A stretch of DNA of 37,730 bases from an uncultured Elusimicrobia bacterium (GTDB lineage Bacteria; Elusimicrobiota; Elusimicrobia; Elusimicrobiales; UBA9959), in contig CAISZM010000087.1 in assembly GCA_903889965.1 (NCBI GenBank), forward strand, positions 1 through 37,730, given 5' to 3'. Every line of letters starts with the position of its first letter. Position 1 is the stretch's first letter. The translations under genes were made by a program, and so were the position numbers. The notes under the pieces were generated by a model, which worked only from the letters and a program-made list of their open reading frames with translations, was not told the DNA's origin and did no database searches. This document shows positions 32,069 to 37,730 of this stretch, piece by piece.

Positions 32069-33133
32069 ATGCCCGAAGAAGCCCCCCAGGAACCACCCCA
32101 TAAGCGGCGCGTCCGCTACAGCGGCAGGAACCCGCGCAGTTTTTCCGAAAAATACAAGGAACTGGACCCGGCCAAATACGCCGGCGAAGCGGCCCATATT
32201 ATCGCCAAGGGCGGCACGCCGGCCGGCACGCACCGCCCTATCTGCGTGGACGAGATCCTGTCCGTACTGGCCCCTAAACCCGGGGAAGTATGCTTTGACG
32301 CCACCCTTGGCTACGGCGGCCACGCGGAACAGATACTGCCGCGCCTGCTGCCCGGAGGAAAACTCTTCGCGGTCGACGTGGACACGGCCGAACTGCCGCG
32401 CACCGAGGCCCGCCTGCGGGCGCTGGGTTTTAAGGACGCCCTGGTCATCCGCCGCATGAATTTTGCCGGTATTATGGGTCTTCTGCCGGAAGCCGGAGGA
32501 GGCTTCGACTGTATCCTGGCGGACCTGGGAGTTTCATCCATGCAGCTGGACAACCCGGAGCGCGGCTTCACCCACAAGGCCGACGGCCCGCTGGACCTGC
32601 GCCTTAACCCGGCGCGCGGCGCCCCGGCCTCGGAACTGATAAAGACCGTAACCTTAGCCGGATTGACCAGGCTGCTTGAGGACAACGCGGACGAGCCGCG
32701 CGCGGCTATCATAGCCCGCGCGATAAAAGGGGCTCAACTGCCCATAAGGACAACGGCGGAACTTGCCGCTTTAGTGAGGTCGGCCATTAAAGACATAGCG
32801 CCCAAAGAGACGGAAGAGGCGGTAAAAAAGTCGCTGCAGCGGACTTTCATGGCGCTGCGCATTGAAGTGAACGGGGAGTTCAGCGCGCTCGACCGTTTCC
32901 TGGAGGCGCTGCCCTGGTGCCTTAAGCCGGGAGGGCGGGTGGCCATCCTGTCGTTCCATTCGGGCGAGGACCGCAGGGTAAAAAAAGCTTTCGCCAAAGG
33001 CGAGGCGGCCGGGATATACTCGGGAGCGGCGCCCGGCCCGCAGCGCCCCTCACCTGCCGAACGCCGTTCGAACCCGCGCTCCTGCTGCGCCAAGCTGCGC
33101 TGGGCCATACGCTCCGCGACCCCCGCGCAGTAG
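32069..33133 (+). CDS. rsmH: 16S rRNA (cytosine1402-N4)-methyltransferase
   Basis: The 354-residue SAM-dependent enzyme (formerly MraW) methylates C1402 of 16S rRNA. Family motifs are THRPICVDEIL, the SAM loop DATLGYGGHAEQIL, DCILADLGVSSMQLDNPERGFTHKADGPLDLR, LQRTFMALRIEVNGE and GGRVAILSFHSGEDRRVK. It has about 55 extra residues before the domain. RsmH normally lies in the dcw cluster with mraZ, ftsL and ftsI; here it stands alone. The ATG at 32069 has no clear ribosome-binding site. The 3' end (from 33077) is duplicated at 37480-37536. Confidence 0.95.
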   Translation: MPEEAPQEPPHKRRVRYSGRNPRSFSEKYKELDPAKYAGEAAHIIAKGGTPAGTHRPICVDEILSVLAPKPGEVCFDATLGYGGHAEQILPRLLPGGKLFAVDVDTAELPRTEARLRALGFKDALVIRRMNFAGIMGLLPEAGGGFDCILADLGVSSMQLDNPERGFTHKADGPLDLRLNPARGAPASELIKTVTLAGLTRLLEDNADEPRAAIIARAIKGAQLPIRTTAELAALVRSAIKDIAPKETEEAVKKSLQRTFMALRIEVNGEFSALDRFLEALPWCLKPGGRVAILSFHSGEDRRVKKAFAKGEAAGIYSGAAPGPQRPSPAERRSNPRSCCAKLRWAIRSATPAQ

Positions 33134-33148
33134 TCAGTCCTGCCGCAA

Positions 33149-33181
33149 AAAAAGGCCGCGGGGAAACCCCGCGGCCTTTTT
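33149..33181 (+). terminator. Terminator of rsmH (bidirectional)
   Basis: AAAAAGGCCGCGGGG pairs perfectly with CCCCGCGGCCTTTTT around an AAA loop. A degraded copy lies at about 37556-37592 in the duplicated segment. Confidence 0.93.
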
Positions 33182-33198
33182 CATCCCCGCTATCGAGG

Positions 33199-33285
33199 CT
33201 AATTTTTTCAGCGGGCACTTCCCCTCAACGCGGGCCGCCTTATCCCGGGCGGGCGGAGCAATTAGTTTGCGTCAACCCTGTTACC
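33199..33285 (-). pseudogene. Decayed tail of a Cys-rich protein gene
   Basis: On the minus strand, AGGGGAAG-TGCCCGCTGAAAAAAT-TAGCC lines up with the last codons of the intact gene at 37610-37730 (AGGGGAAGGTGTGCGCTG then ATAAAATAAGCC). Two bases are missing, giving a frameshift, and the stop codon is lost. Weaker likeness (CCCGG, CAATT) continues upstream. It looks like a non-functional relic left by the duplication at the island boundary. The match was made by eye over a short stretch. Confidence 0.4.
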
Positions 33286-33299
33286 GTCTATTTTACGGC

Positions 33300-33953
33300 T
33301 CAGTAAGGATTGTGCAGATAAGACAGAACACGCAAAATTCCATCAGCTTCCTGGGCGATCAGTATCCTGTGCGTAAACTCGCCGTCTTCCTGAGGATCAT
33401 GTGAAGCCATTTGAATACCCACAAACCGATTCGCGCCCAGAAACGCCTTCTCGGCGGCGGCGGCCACTTCATTTATATTTTTAGATATAACTGCGTTTAC
33501 GTGGCTATTATCATTGCTGACGGCTTCTTTGGCCTCGCTCCTTAAGTCTTTTGCAAATGTGCTTACAGCAGAGACTCCGGAATACATTCTGAAATAATGC
33601 GGATACTCCGAACCTATAGAGGACGGATTACTGCAATCAAGAGCGTCAGCGAATATCACATTCAATTTCGTGTTAGCCGGATAACTGGTTATTGCAAAAA
33701 AATAGCCATATCCCTGAAGTGTGCGGCTTTGAGAAGCGATAACCGCGTTGATAGGGTCCAGGATATTATCCGCGTAGGAGGCCCGCTCCACCGTGTCAGG
33801 CACGCCAGCGCTGACCGGAACCGGAATTGCTATGTCTTCAACGCTAATCAGAGATGATGCGGCGGATTCCAGGGATCCGCGCGCCGTATCCGATGCTAAC
33901 GCATTACCGGTGAACGATATCGAGGCTGCAACCAAAAACACTATTCTATTCAT
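33300..33953 (-). CDS. Exported hypothetical protein, island protein 1
   Basis: The 217-residue protein has a signal peptide (MNRIVFLVAASISFTGNALA). After it comes SLESAASSLISVEDIAIPVP, a weak match to the segment shared by the other island proteins. The rest (DPINAVIASQSRTLQGYGYF, a Ser/Tyr-rich middle, a helical Ala-rich part and GEFTHRILIAQEADGILRVL) matches no family I know. EFTH also occurs in the next gene's product. AGGAGG lies eight bases before the ATG. Codon choice is more AT-rich than in the genes left of 33 kb. Confidence 0.8.
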   Translation of the reverse strand: MNRIVFLVAASISFTGNALASDTARGSLESAASSLISVEDIAIPVPVSAGVPDTVERASYADNILDPINAVIASQSRTLQGYGYFFAITSYPANTKLNVIFADALDCSNPSSIGSEYPHYFRMYSGVSAVSTFAKDLRSEAKEAVSNDNSHVNAVISKNINEVAAAAEKAFLGANRFVGIQMASHDPQEDGEFTHRILIAQEADGILRVLSYLHNPY

Positions 33954-33989
33954 AACATATCCTCCTTAATCAGCTTATCGCCGCTTTTG

Positions 33990-33997
33990 CTTTGTCC
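33990..33997 (-). promoter_or_regulatory. Shared GGACAAAG element, copy 1
   Basis: On the minus strand GTCTCTTTACAGGACAAAGC (core GGACAAAG at 33990-33997) lies 37 bases before the start of island gene 1. An almost identical block precedes island gene 4, and a shorter one precedes island gene 3. The function is unknown; TTTACA just upstream could also serve as a -35. Confidence 0.45.
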
Positions 33998-34071
33998 TGT
34001 AAAGAGACTAGTAAGACTCACGGGCCTATTGCCGCTCAAATCATTTGTCTTTATGCGCTGCGGCACAGTCC

Positions 34072-34698
34072 TTATTGCGCGCGCTTGCAATTTAACGCTT
34101 TATACGCCTTATCGATACTGATAAAATTGGCTGATGAGTGTGAATATAGCGCCAGGCCTGAACTCTCTTGCCGGATAAGCGAGTCGCTAAGATAGACGCC
34201 GTTAGTTTCCCCCAGAACCGAAGCCTCATCAGTGTCGCCGATATGCAAGAACCTCTTGCCGGAGTAATTCACCCCGTCACTCCCGAAGCTGCCGGGGCCG
34301 GGCCTCATTGACATAAGCGGCGTGTCCCCGATACTGATATCCTTCAGGATCGACGCATCCCAGTTGCCTGCTGAGTTATGAAGGACGAATGACACCCTGT
34401 TCCCGGAGAGGAAACTATGCGTAAACTCAACCTTATACTGGATCACCGCGTTGGCGTCACCGGATACCGAAGTGCAGATATATTCCGCGTCGCCGAAAGC
34501 AGCGGAAGCTTTATCCGCCGGTTCCTTCGCGGTACCGGGCATATCCGCCTCATCAGCCCCGGAAACTCCAGGCACAACCGTTTCGCTCAGGACTGTGGGA
34601 GAAACGGAAGTGTTTAACGAGTCTACAGAGGATTCTCCGGCATAAGAAATACCAGATCCGAATAAAACCGCCGCCGCCGCGTATATTAAGCTTTTCAT
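34072..34698 (-). CDS. Exported hypothetical protein, island protein 2
   Basis: The 208-residue protein has a signal peptide (MKSLIYAAAAVLFGSGISYA) followed by SVDSLNTSVSPTVLSETVVP. That segment is nearly the same as in the FGE-fold island protein (ALDSLKTSVQPSVLSETAVP). The C-terminal 150 residues are beta-rich with many Ser/Gly (ICTSVSGDANAVIQYKVEFTH, SFVLHNSAGNW) and end in NCKRAQ. Two Cys, one near each end of this part, could form a disulfide. The ATG at 34698 has GGAGGAG upstream; a TTG further up is not needed. It starts 70 bases after island protein 3, in one operon. Confidence 0.8.
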   Translation of the reverse strand: MKSLIYAAAAVLFGSGISYAGESSVDSLNTSVSPTVLSETVVPGVSGADEADMPGTAKEPADKASAAFGDAEYICTSVSGDANAVIQYKVEFTHSFLSGNRVSFVLHNSAGNWDASILKDISIGDTPLMSMRPGPGSFGSDGVNYSGKRFLHIGDTDEASVLGETNGVYLSDSLIRQESSGLALYSHSSANFISIDKAYKALNCKRAQ

Positions 34699-34768
34699 AA
34701 GCTGATCTCCTCCAGAAGATTTAGCACACAAAACCCGGGGGGTTCACGCATTCAGCCCGGAAGCGCAA

Positions 34769-35359
34769 CTACCGTTGCTCCGTACACTTCTCGCTAAAGT
34801 CAGCGCAGGACCAGAACAGGCGTTTAATGCAGTTCCTGACCTTAACCATGGCGGTACCTGGCGCCACGCCGTCTCTTGTGATCACGATAGAACCGTCCGA
34901 TCTCTCGGCCGGGGTAAAGCCAAAACCATAACTTGCGGGAGCATAATTTGAAAACTCTCCGCGTTCCCCTTCGTTTCCGCTATAGGTGATCTTGAATGTT
35001 TGGCTGGCGGTATCATTAGTGTAAACGGCAAAAAGGTTACCGTTCTCTCCCTGTCTTACCTTATAACCGCAAGATGCGCCGTTTTCGGCAACTCCGGAAG
35101 CCTGAAAAACTATCTGGGAGTCGTAATCCTTTGCCTGGGACAGATCTTTGCCAGCATCCTTTACATCGGATCCCGTTGGCATATCTGCCGCTGCGGTAAC
35201 CTCCGGCATTGCGGCTTTCGTCCCGGCTGCTGGAACTGCCGAAACCGGTTCACTTATTTCAGGCCCAATGGATACGCCGAGCTGCTCAGCGGCGGACTGA
35301 GCGCCGGCGATCGTCACGCCTGAGATCATAAATATCGCGACAAATAAGACATCCTTCAT
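34769..35359 (-). CDS. Exported hypothetical protein, island protein 3
   Basis: The 196-residue protein has a signal peptide (MKDVLFVAIFMISGVTIAGA) and then AEQLGVSIGPEISEPVSAVP, a looser version of the shared segment, followed by an Ala/Pro/Thr linker. The C-terminal part (IVFQASGVAENGASCGYKVR, VYTNDTASQTFKITYSGNEG, a Gly/Tyr-rich strand and four Cys in all) may have the same fold as island protein 2. No family is recognised. ATG 35359 follows GGAGG at a normal distance; the ATG at 35383 lies upstream of that site. It starts 57 bases after the FGE-fold gene. Confidence 0.8.
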   Translation of the reverse strand: MKDVLFVAIFMISGVTIAGAQSAAEQLGVSIGPEISEPVSAVPAAGTKAAMPEVTAAADMPTGSDVKDAGKDLSQAKDYDSQIVFQASGVAENGASCGYKVRQGENGNLFAVYTNDTASQTFKITYSGNEGERGEFSNYAPASYGFGFTPAERSDGSIVITRDGVAPGTAMVKVRNCIKRLFWSCADFSEKCTEQR

Positions 35360-35391
35360 ATTTACAAACCTCCATTCTTTCATTGTTTTTA

Positions 35392-35399
35392 CTTTGTCC
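35392..35399 (-). promoter_or_regulatory. Shared GGACAAAG element, copy 2
   Basis: The core GGACAAAG recurs 33 bases before the start of island gene 3, in the context AACGGGACAAAGT. Only the core is shared with the other two copies. Confidence 0.35.
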
Positions 35400-35416
35400 C
35401 GTTTAACCCTTATGGA

Positions 35417-36346
35417 TCAACGGGACCTGGCAAGGCGGATCCCGTTGATGTATGTTTGTGAAAAAGCCACATTTTGTGAGCGGTGATCGGCCCGTGAATT
35501 AAGAGCGCCATCGTACATAAAGGCGCCGCCGCGCAGCACCCTGGGGCTGCCGCCTTCATCAAAGGCACTGCCATCTACAGGCGCGCCCTCATAAGAATCC
35601 CGATAGCTGTCCTGCACCCATTGCAGTACGTTTCCCGCCATATCGCACAAACCCTGCGCTGTATTTCCGGCGGGTTTCGAACACACCGGCCATGTAGACT
35701 CTTTACCGCAACCCCAGCCGCTTGCGCTGAAAAAACCGCTTTTGCCGTACATTACAGCTTTGTCGCAGGACGGCTCTTCGTTGCCCCAAGGGTATTTCTG
35801 ATCCTTACCGCCGCTCGTAGCCGCATACTCCCATTCGGCCTCGCTGGGCAATCTGCTTTCCATAAACTTTGCGTACTGATTGGCCTGATACCAACTCACG
35901 CAATTAACCGGATGGAACCGGCGGCCGGGCTGCCAATAATTGCAATATCGTTCCACCTCGGGAAACTCCGCTTTGTGCGGCGCGTCGCATTTGCCTTTGT
36001 TAACGCACTCCGCATATTGTTCGACAGTTACCGCCGTTTTTGACATTTCAAATGTTTTGACGGCGACTTCGCGGATCGGCTTGGCATCTTTAAAACTTTT
36101 TCCGGGGTCGTCAGTCCCCATCATAAACTTTCCGCCGTTGATGACCACCCACTCGACCGGGGCTTTCGGCGCAGACACAGCGGGATCATCCGCCGCGATA
36201 TGCCACTTGGAAACTTCGGGAACCGCAGTCTCACTTAGAACTGAAGGCTGAACGGAAGTTTTTAATGAATCAAGAGCGGACTCTTCCGCGTAAGAAATAT
36301 TGACGCCTAACAAAACCGCTGCTATCGCGTAGATGGAACCTTTCAC
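35417..36346 (-). CDS. Exported FGE-fold (SUMF1-like) protein, island protein 4
   Basis: The 309-residue protein starts at a GTG with GGAG six bases upstream; more upstream start codons would place the signal peptide 15 residues inside. The signal peptide (MKGSIYAIAAVLLGVNISYA) is followed by the shared segment ALDSLKTSVQPSVLSETAVP. From about residue 60 an FGE-sulfatase domain runs to the end: WVVINGGKFMMGTDDPGKSF, TAVTVEQYAECVNKGKCD, HPVNCVSWYQANQYAKFMES, RLPSEAEWEYAATSGG, MAGNVLQWVQDSY and VLRGGAF. The catalytic Cys pair of true FGE is absent near the end. Several other Cys suggest disulfides. It is the first gene of the four-gene minus-strand operon. Confidence 0.88.
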   Translation of the reverse strand: MKGSIYAIAAVLLGVNISYAEESALDSLKTSVQPSVLSETAVPEVSKWHIAADDPAVSAPKAPVEWVVINGGKFMMGTDDPGKSFKDAKPIREVAVKTFEMSKTAVTVEQYAECVNKGKCDAPHKAEFPEVERYCNYWQPGRRFHPVNCVSWYQANQYAKFMESRLPSEAEWEYAATSGGKDQKYPWGNEEPSCDKAVMYGKSGFFSASGWGCGKESTWPVCSKPAGNTAQGLCDMAGNVLQWVQDSYRDSYEGAPVDGSAFDEGGSPRVLRGGAFMYDGALNSRADHRSQNVAFSQTYINGIRLARSR

Positions 36347-36430
36347 GGTAATCTCCTTAAACTTAATATTTTTCCTCTCCGTCATGATCACTGATATACT
36401 GATTCTTTCTTACCTTGTTCTCCGCTCTCG

Positions 36431-36438
36431 CTTTGTCC
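36431..36438 (-). promoter_or_regulatory. Shared GGACAAAG element, copy 3
   Basis: The block GTCTCTTTCAGGACAAAGC lies 85 bases before the GTG of island gene 4. It differs from copy 1 by one missing base across 19-20 positions. Confidence 0.45.
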
Positions 36439-36489
36439 TGAAAGAGACCCGCAAACCCTCACATAACCTTATGAGATAGTTTACTCCTC

Positions 36490-36589
36490 CCGCCGGTTAA
36501 TCACATGAGGCCAAAGTCTTAAGCGGTCTTGTTTTTTGACTCAGGAGCGGCGGTCCAACAAAACCGCCTTTCGTTAGACCGCCGGTTGA
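36490..36589 (+). promoter_or_regulatory. Candidate operator cluster in front of the HTH gene
   Basis: Arms 36548-36559 and 36573-36584 form an inverted repeat (CGGCGGTCCAAC and GTTAGACCGCCG, one mismatch in 12). GCGGTC half-sites recur at 36523, 36550 and, inverted, 36577. CGCCGGTT occurs at 36491 and 36580. The cluster lies between the divergent island operon and the HTH gene and touches the HTH promoter, so autoregulation and control of both sides are plausible. Confidence 0.5.
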
Positions 36590-36595
36590 ACTGTT

Positions 36596-36604
36596 TGGTA
36601 TACT
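36596..36604 (+). promoter_or_regulatory. Extended -10 promoter of the HTH gene (leaderless)
   Basis: TGG followed by TATACT (36599-36604) forms an extended -10. Six bases separate it from the ATG at 36611, so the mRNA should start at the start codon. No Shine-Dalgarno sequence is present. Confidence 0.65.
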
Positions 36605-36610
36605 GGGAAC

Positions 36611-37474
36611 ATGGCCACTAAAATAAATATTTTCGGCAGTGTGCTGTCCAGGATACGCAAAGAGCAGGGCTACCCAAGCGCGTATCAGTTCTTCAAGAGC
36701 GTCGGCGGGAGTAAAACTATCGGCATCTCGTTCGGGAGCTACTGGGACCTTGAGCGCGGGAAGAAACTGCCCAAGAGCTGGCGGCTAAAGGCGATCATGT
36801 CCGCTCTGGATGTTGGCCAATACTCTCCAAAGGCCCAGGAACTTGTCCGGGCTTATTTCAAGGAACTTTCAGGCTCCGATGAACTCCTTCAGATATTGTC
36901 GGGTCCGCCCGCCGCCAGAGGCAACCTTACCAGCAGCGAACTGACTGAAACCGCTATCGAGCAGGCGCTCAAGCAGCGCCGCGTCAATATGACGCTGGAA
37001 CAATGGAAAATATTTGGCAGGGATGCGGTGACGCACATATGCCAGTACTTCCTGGTTAACACGGCCGGCTGGGTCACGGTCCGGGAATTGTCTGACACGA
37101 CCAAATTTAAGGAGGAAGAGATAAGGAAAGCGCTTGGAATCCTGGCTAACGGGGGGTTGGTCGAGTTTTCCAAAGATAAAGCGCGCAGCCTGTTTCAGAA
37201 CAAAGTGGTCCCGATGCTGGCTCTAACGCCCGAAACGGCGGCGATCCATGCCAGGCAGCGCAAATTATGGAGTATGTGGCTGGCAGATTGCAAAACTTAT
37301 GCCGCAAAAAGAACGACCGTCCGCATGACCAAAGAAAACATGGAGATATACCGCCAGCAGCTGGAGAAAACCGTTGCCATGTGCGCCGTCTATGAAAATA
37401 TGGAAGCGAACAGGCAGGACTCGGCCATCTATTGTGTTGAATCGCGTGTATATCAGATCCTTCCAAAGGAATGA
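36611..37474 (+). CDS. HTH transcriptional regulator, possibly TIGR02147/DUF4423-like
   Basis: The 287-residue protein opens with an XRE-like DNA-binding region (about 8-60: SVLSRIRKEQGYPSAYQFFK and SYWDLERGKKLPKSWRLKAI). A winged-helix-like part follows (about 125-200: VTVRELSDTTKFKEEEIRKALGI, ANGGLVEF) and then a helical C-terminal part ending in SRVYQILPKE. The general layout and the VYQI end recall the TIGR02147/DUF4423 group, but I am not sure of this. It is divergent from the four-gene operon for exported proteins and is the only regulator in the island, so it probably controls that operon. Its stop lies five bases before the duplicated rsmH tail. Confidence 0.75.
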   Translation: MATKINIFGSVLSRIRKEQGYPSAYQFFKSVGGSKTIGISFGSYWDLERGKKLPKSWRLKAIMSALDVGQYSPKAQELVRAYFKELSGSDELLQILSGPPAARGNLTSSELTETAIEQALKQRRVNMTLEQWKIFGRDAVTHICQYFLVNTAGWVTVRELSDTTKFKEEEIRKALGILANGGLVEFSKDKARSLFQNKVVPMLALTPETAAIHARQRKLWSMWLADCKTYAAKRTTVRMTKENMEIYRQQLEKTVAMCAVYENMEANRQDSAIYCVESRVYQILPKE

Positions 37475-37479
37475 ATTAA

Positions 37480-37536
37480 CGCTCCTGCTGCGCCAAGCTG
37501 CGCCGGGCCGTACGCTCCTCCGCCCCGGCCCGATAG
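37480..37536 (+). pseudogene. Fragment of rsmH 3' end (duplicated)
   Basis: The fragment encodes RSCCAKLRRAVRSSAPAR and a TAG stop. It matches the last 18 codons of rsmH (RSCCAKLRWAIRSATPAQ) with no insertions or deletions. Of the first 39 bases only two differ. It has no start and no upstream part of the gene. The in-frame, mostly conservative differences suggest it comes from another rsmH allele or decayed slowly after a duplication. It marks the right boundary of the island. Confidence 0.85.
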
Positions 37537-37609
37537 CATTCCCTCCGTCCTCCGGCAAAAAAGGCCGCGGGGATGACCCCGGCGGCCCTGTTTCGCCCCG
37601 CTGCCCGGC

Positions 37610-37730
37610 TTATTTTATCAGCGCACACCTTCCCCTGTCACAAAACACCTTCTCTTCTCCGGGAGGCCCGGGACAGTCATAAACGCACTGGGGGCAATTG
37701 GCCTTGGCGTAGTAGACCTCGATCTTATCC
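37610..37730 (-). CDS. Cys-rich protein, C-terminal end (partial)
   Basis: An open frame on the minus strand enters from the right edge and ends at the TAA at 37610-37612. The visible 39 residues contain NCPQCVYDCPGPPGEE and VFCDRGRCALIK, with five Cys in a pattern (CxxC, C, C, C) typical of small metal-binding or disulfide-rich ends. No family can be named from this fragment. The gene converges on rsmH in the presumed ancestral order. Confidence 0.6.
   Translation of the reverse strand, partial: DKIEVYYAKANCPQCVYDCPGPPGEEKVFCDRGRCALIK

Larger units (their letters stand above)
33077..33285. repeat. Left copy of the duplicated rsmH-end/junction segment
   Basis: This segment repeats at 37480 to the window end. 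The first 39 bases (33077-33115 against 37480-37518) differ at only two positions. The distance to the TAG stop is the same in both (54 bases). The terminator region and part of the following minus-strand gene tail are also recognisable, with more changes. The right limit of similarity is uncertain, somewhere between 33230 and 33285. Confidence 0.75.
37480..37730. repeat. Right copy of the duplicated junction segment
   Basis: This holds the rsmH tail, a weakened copy of its terminator (37556-37592, GGCCGCGGGG with CCCCGGCGGCC and a bulge) and the intact end of the Cys-rich minus-strand gene. It is the direct-repeat partner of 33077 to about 33285. The copy may continue past the window edge. 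Confidence 0.7.

Noticed and set aside
36346-36480. Cyclic-di-GMP (GEMM) riboswitch suggested by the ACAAAGC string before island gene 4
   Set aside because: The other conserved blocks and stems of the riboswitch are missing, and the string recurs before other island genes without them.

Overview
The window is a stretch of a GC-rich bacterial chromosome with a Gram-negative cell plan: it has many Sec signal peptides, a lipoprotein signal and a predicted outer-membrane barrel. The left edge is the 5' end of a 16S rRNA gene on the minus strand. The gene mix (RF3, Cys-type bL28, homospermidine synthase, a baeRF protein, a SWIB protein, very long Ala/Glu/Arg-rich coiled coils) made me think of Elusimicrobiota. 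That placement is an inference and was not tested by any search.

Layout. 1-1118: 16S 5' end, long rRNA leader, a strong sigma70-type rRNA promoter and its upstream region. 1.1-12.5 kb: a coiled-coil protein, an exported FGE-fold protein, prfC, an exported PLD-family protein, an M20 peptidase, an M16 peptidase pair (one catalytic, one non-catalytic), ybgC, two YjbQ-like paralogues and rpmB. 12.7-18.3 kb: two giant coiled-coil genes six bases apart. 18.4-22.7 kb: a polyamine cluster with homospermidine synthase, an ornithine/lysine decarboxylase, pyruvoyl arginine decarboxylase and agmatinase. It offers two routes to putrescine followed by condensation to homospermidine. 22.8-28.8 kb, minus strand: recA-xerD, a two-TM protein, a 3-hydroxyacyl-CoA dehydrogenase-like protein, a small hypothetical and an SGNH lipoprotein. 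29.1-33.1 kb: a beta-barrel protein, a baeRF3-like protein, a SWIB protein and rsmH.

33.1-37.5 kb is the most unusual part. It is an AT-richer accessory island of four minus-strand genes for exported proteins and one divergent HTH regulator. Three of the four exported proteins, and perhaps the fourth, share a segment just after the signal peptide, followed by different C-terminal parts. The island is bracketed by a duplicated chromosomal junction. The last 18 codons of rsmH plus its terminator recur, in frame to the stop codon, directly after the HTH gene. A decayed copy of the tail of the next chromosomal gene (Cys-rich, minus strand) appears to lie just after the intact rsmH. This is the pattern expected for an insertion that left each flanking gene intact once.

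Regulation. Several genes have a -10 hexamer ending exactly 6 bases before the start codon and no Shine-Dalgarno sequence (rpmB, arginine decarboxylase gene, HTH gene), which predicts leaderless mRNAs. Most other genes have ordinary GGAGG-type sites. Strong hairpin terminators separate most transcription units, and two long inverted-repeat elements lie in intergenic gaps.
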